From the NCBI GenBank assembly GCA_024449915.1, contig JAMZAV010000641.1, forward strand, positions 62,001 through 126,000: a DNA stretch of 64,000 nucleotides, in the 5' to 3' direction. Of the stretch, positions 60,480 to 64,000 are shown one piece after another. The position numbers and the translations under genes are program-made. Positions within the stretch are counted from its first letter, which is position 1. Every line of letters starts with the position of its first letter. The notes beneath the pieces were generated by a model. It had not been told where the DNA came from, did no database searches, and was given only the letters and a program-made list of their open reading frames with translations. The DNA is from Sweltsa coloradensis. Lineage: Eukaryota > Arthropoda > Insecta > Plecoptera > Chloroperlidae.

Positions 60480-60795
60480 TGATACACAGACGTCTCAAGG
60501 AAGAATGAAGGGGAGTGGGGGGAGAGGGGGGGGTTGTCTTCTTCCAGTTGGGAAAGAATGAATCAAGTTAGGTTATTTGCACAGTTCCTAGAATCGACGT
60601 TGACTGTAAATCGACGCTCAAGAGCGTGGGGGAGAGAGAAAAAGAAAGACGGGTTGACAATAAGAGAGCCAGGAAAACTGAGGGAATTGATTCAAATGTC
60701 AAACGAAAACCTCACAGAGTGTTCTCTTTGGATTAATTTCCCTCGATATCGCATCAACATCCAAACGGGACGTGAAATTCAACCTCTCTATTGAC
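60480..60795. other. GC-richer island, unknown
   Basis: Begins with the G-tract at 60510 and carries an 86-codon plus frame (60534-60794) rich in Arg/Lys/Glu. The 56.4 kb island likewise pairs a GC-rich patch with a short polar frame. No family recognised. Confidence 0.2.
60510..60534 (+). other. G-rich tract
   Basis: GGGGAGTGGGGGGAGAGGGG followed by further G. Four runs of at least four G with short loops make it a quadruplex candidate. Confidence 0.6.
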
Positions 60796-61681
60796 GCATC
60801 TTTAAAATGAATTTTATTGACAAATTTCAATTTTATTTTTTTGAATCGAGACTAATGATCCGTTTTATATGTCGAAAAGTTTTAGAAGGGTAACTTTCCA
60901 AATGTTAAGCTAGTCTATAGGGTAACGATGCATTCAGGAATTTCTAAAAGATGTTTTTTAGAAAAGTTGTAGGCCGAGGGGAATTGGTATCTTTCAGGAA
61001 AATATAATTTCTTATATTTTCCATAACATACGCTTGCGTCTACATTGTCATTGTAATGTTTTTAATTATGACTAGTGCTTAACGAACTACGCATTTCCCT
61101 AGAAAATTTACATTTGCCTAGAAAATGAGATATCGCATTGCATATCCAGATTTCATTTCTCTAAGTATAAACTTTAGGGAATTGATGATAGCAAGAACAT
61201 ATCTCGTATCACTTCAATTTAAAATGTGCAATGAAGAATAGAGACTTGGTAATATCATTCCAGATTTGTGCAGCAGGAAATGATATTGCCGATAAATTTG
61301 TATTTAAACTTTGAAAAAGCTAGAAGATAGAACTAAGAATGATGAAGTAATGTTGATTTCATCGATAAATTTAATCACTCGTCGGTGTAGAAAAATTAAC
61401 TTGTTTTAATTTTAGTTACATTTAATTTTTTTATTATAATTTTTATTCATATCGTTGTTTTCACATAATATATGGAATACATAATATATTTCAAACTTCT
61501 TTCTCCAACTTTCGCCGGGTCTGGGGGTGGCTAACCACCTGTTTTCTTGGGCACACATAGTTTATTAACATCAGCTTGCCATTTTATCTTCTCCATCCAT
61601 TTCACCTTCTTGTTCCATTTCTTCGTCTTCTTTCTTTCTTCTTTCCACCAGATCATGCCACTTTCTCTTGTCCTCCCGACA

Positions 61682-61685
<4 letters not shown>

Positions 61686-61722
<37 letters not shown>

Positions 61723-61729
61723 CTCTCTC
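61686..61729 (+). repeat. (TC)n microsatellite
   Basis: A TC run with a single interruption (CG) at 61719-61720. The overlapping 199-codon plus frame and the Arg-Glu repeat frame on the minus strand are artefacts of reading through it. Confidence 0.9.
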
Positions 61730-63199
61730 GTCAACATCATTCTTTGTCATGCCACTTCTCTCCTAGTCTACGATGTCACCCAATGGCTCATGTCTCCTCT
61801 TTCAAAATATGACTTTACTTTCCTTGTTAATTCTTCCCACATGGCCAAACCATATAAACCTTCCTCTTCCTATTTTGAACAAAAGCTTTTTAACTCCACT
61901 TCTCTAATTTTTCTCCTGATTTTGTCAAGCTTTCAAACATCCACTATGTCATATCGAACTCAAATTAAAAATTCTTACAAATTGTCAATTACGACTAAAC
62001 GTCAATCACGCTTTCAAAAAAAGGTGTTACATCGAACAAAACCATACGGCATTTCCTATCAAAGGGAAAATCAACAAACCTTTATGAGAGACATTTTGTC
62101 GAAAACAAGAGAAAGATTAAAATGTTCTCTCGCAATAATTATGTGAAATCGCTGTCACCGTTTGTAAAAATCCCCACTATAAATATATAAAAGAAGCAAA
62201 TGACAAAGACCATAAAATAATGTCACGTTTTACATGAAAATGTGTTCAAGCAAAATAGGTATAAAAACAACCGTATTACGATGCCTCTCGTTTTATAGTG
62301 GTTCAGACAAGGGTGATAAATTGTTGTACACGGAGTATTTTACATAGGAATGAGTACCGGTCGTGAATGTTTCAAGTGGATAGGTACCGTGAGAGTACTT
62401 GAAATACTTGCCACGTAGAATTGCCCCTGTACTTGACTTTTAAACGGACGATATTTCGGCGTCAATATATTCGTATGCTCTTGTATAAAGTGAGCTCAAA
62501 ACAAATTGCCACAATAAATATAATGCTAAAGTGAGTTTATAGTGGAATGTAAAATAAATAAGATGGTGCTGTTTTAAATATAAAAAGCTCTACTTATATT
62601 TAGGTCTATTCTAAGTCTGTTTTTGTATACCGGGAAAATAAATAAGAACTTTCAGCACTTTGTTACCTATAATAAAAATATTTTTGAATATACGGTTCTG
62701 GGTAAGTCTACATTGAAATCATTTATTATGTATATTATATTTCGAAGACTATGTCTAGGTATGACAAAAATCGTTCTCCAAATTCGCCTATTAAAATAGC
62801 TTCAACATACAAAATAATACATCTACCAAGTAATCAAATAAGGTTATTTCAATGATAATGTTAACCACATAAAATATAATTTTAAAGTAAAACAGTTGTA
62901 TAAATTATTTGGGCTCGCGTTCTAGACGGCCTAGTGAACCCCTTTGTTGCATTTGTAGTTCCTTTTTTAATCAGATTTAATAACGAATAATATATATTTA
63001 ATTGTAATTATTTGGTCATACACTCTTCTTATAATAAAAACTTTATTAGTAATATTTCGACACTAATCGAGTGTCTTTCTCAAACTAAGGTTGAACAAAG
63101 GAATATTTTATCAATACAAATAAATATAAAATAACAAAAACGACCATGAAACATTTATGCCAATATCAAAATAAAACAATGGAAGTTCTTTTCAAATTT
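61730..63199. other. AT-rich unassigned sequence
   Basis: Nothing recognised between the TC microsatellite and the GC-richer right edge; 57606-58398 and 59470-60480 are similarly empty. Confidence 0.5.
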
Positions 63200-63760
63200 A
63201 ACTACTTAGCAACATGGGGCCCGTTACAAAGGGGTTTATTTCAGGATACTTATGTCGCAAGATAGCTTTTAAAATATTTGCTTTGAACAGGGTCGAACTC
63301 ATTTCTCAAGTTCCATCCATCTCCGACCTGCCTTAAGTGTGTCACTACCGCGCAAATCTCAATCTTCCTCCCGCTCGATAAAGAATTCTTTCAGAAATCA
63401 TTTATTCCCAATCCAAACCATTCATTCTACAAATTGACTGTTGCAATCCTCTTCACACCCAAAACCCAACCCACACATTTTCCAACTTGGGTGTTTAGCT
63501 AGTTGTTCGACACGGCGATGGAGGGGGGAGGGGGGGGGGGTCCCCTAGGGGTCTAGACCGTCCGTCTGTCGTGCGAAGAAGAGGGACCCCAGGGTGTTGA
63601 TCTCTAGAGTGTAGAGTGACGTAGCAAGATGGAGTACCCGTCTTTCCATTGGTCTTCTTTCCTTGCGGTCACGACCCGCAACTCGAAATCTCTCTTAGGG
63701 GAAAGTTCCGATGTGAGGTGGGTGGACTTTCGTTGGGGAACTTTTCGAGATAATTTGACA
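63200..63760. other. GC-richer stretch near the right edge
   Basis: Contains GGGGCCCGTTACAAAGG, the G-tract at 63520, GAGTGACGTAGCAAGATGGA and an inverted CCAAT box within TTTCCATTGGTCTTC at about 63645-63659. Together these could mark a promoter whose gene lies beyond the window; this is inference from composition and one short motif. Confidence 0.25.
63520..63548 (+). other. G-rich tract ending in a GGGG/CCCC palindrome
   Basis: GGAGGGGGGAGG continuing into a run of G, then TCCCCTAGGGG. It sits in a GC-richer stretch (about 63490-63740). Confidence 0.5.
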
Positions 63761-64000
63761 TAAATCTTTTTAGAGAGTCTAAAAAAGAGATATGTTTGTT
63801 TTTGTTGTGACGCCTTTACAGGAAAACACGAAATGTTAAATCACATAATATATTATACTCTCAAAATATTTTTAAACTTTTATCTGAATCAAACTAACAA
63901 GCTAATTTACTCTCGATACATTTTCACAAGTCTTTAACTTTAAAAAAAAAATCATCTTAAGTGAGTGTTTATGTTTTTGAATTTAAATGGTATAAAAATA

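Noticed and set aside
61547..62146. 199-codon plus frame
   Set aside because: Runs through the TC microsatellite and then AT/Ser-rich sequence; no domain or splice support.

Overview
This window looks like a gene-poor stretch of an animal nuclear genome, most likely an insect or other arthropod. Support: AT-rich sequence, no prokaryote-style gene packing, many small dispersed repeats, simple-sequence tracts, and one spliced-gene exon. I cannot fix the species; a hemipteran-like insect is only a guess.

Genes. The only stretch I would defend as protein-coding is 11864-12421 (+), apparently the first coding exon of a spliced gene. It is much less AT-rich than its surroundings, opens with a good initiation context and closes on a splice donor at 12422. 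About 1.1 kb upstream lies a GC/CpG-rich block (about 10275-10800) with a palindromic CRE, a plausible promoter or 5' leader. I do not recognise the protein. I see no convincing partner exon, so downstream sequence may be a very long first intron or intergenic DNA.

Repeats fill much of the rest and sort by eye into families. A: composite elements with a microsatellite-bearing head, a tRNA-like segment and a terminal foldback starting CTAGGGAAACGCC (0.75-1.72 kb, 16.2-17.2 kb, 17.3-18.0 kb). B: elements with TTGGATGAGC-type ends (3.3, 5.1, 34.2, 42.9 kb). C: elements with AGGGAGCGAAG-type ends and a subterminal 16-18 bp motif that reads like the 3' end of tRNA-Ala including CCA (1.8, 5.7, 7.9, 23.4, 36.7, 57.3 kb, plus isolated motif copies). 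D: a tRNA-Gly-like SINE with a conserved 3' hairpin (41.7, 48.0, 53.1, 19.4 kb and tail fragments). E: a 5S-rRNA-headed SINE (22.0 and 28.3 kb); a tRNA-headed SINE at 49.2 kb carries the same 3' tail as E. F and G: two further tRNA-headed SINEs (50.7 and 38.4 kb, with fragments). Long foldbacks lie at 7.3, 32.5, 36.2, 38.5, 39.8 and 50.3 kb; the 38.5 kb one has roughly 310-bp arms around a 15-bp loop.

Simple repeats include a perfect 143-bp (CGATA)n array at 26836-26978 and several G-rich tracts, one a strong G-quadruplex candidate at 45064-45090. The remaining sequence is AT-rich and unassigned; isolated GC-richer islands (about 6.6, 24.6, 47.2, 51.2, 52.3, 56.4, 59.3 and 63.5 kb) could be regulatory DNA or exons that I cannot recognise. 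The striking content is repeat architecture, not a gene cluster. All boundaries and identities were judged by eye, without alignment software.
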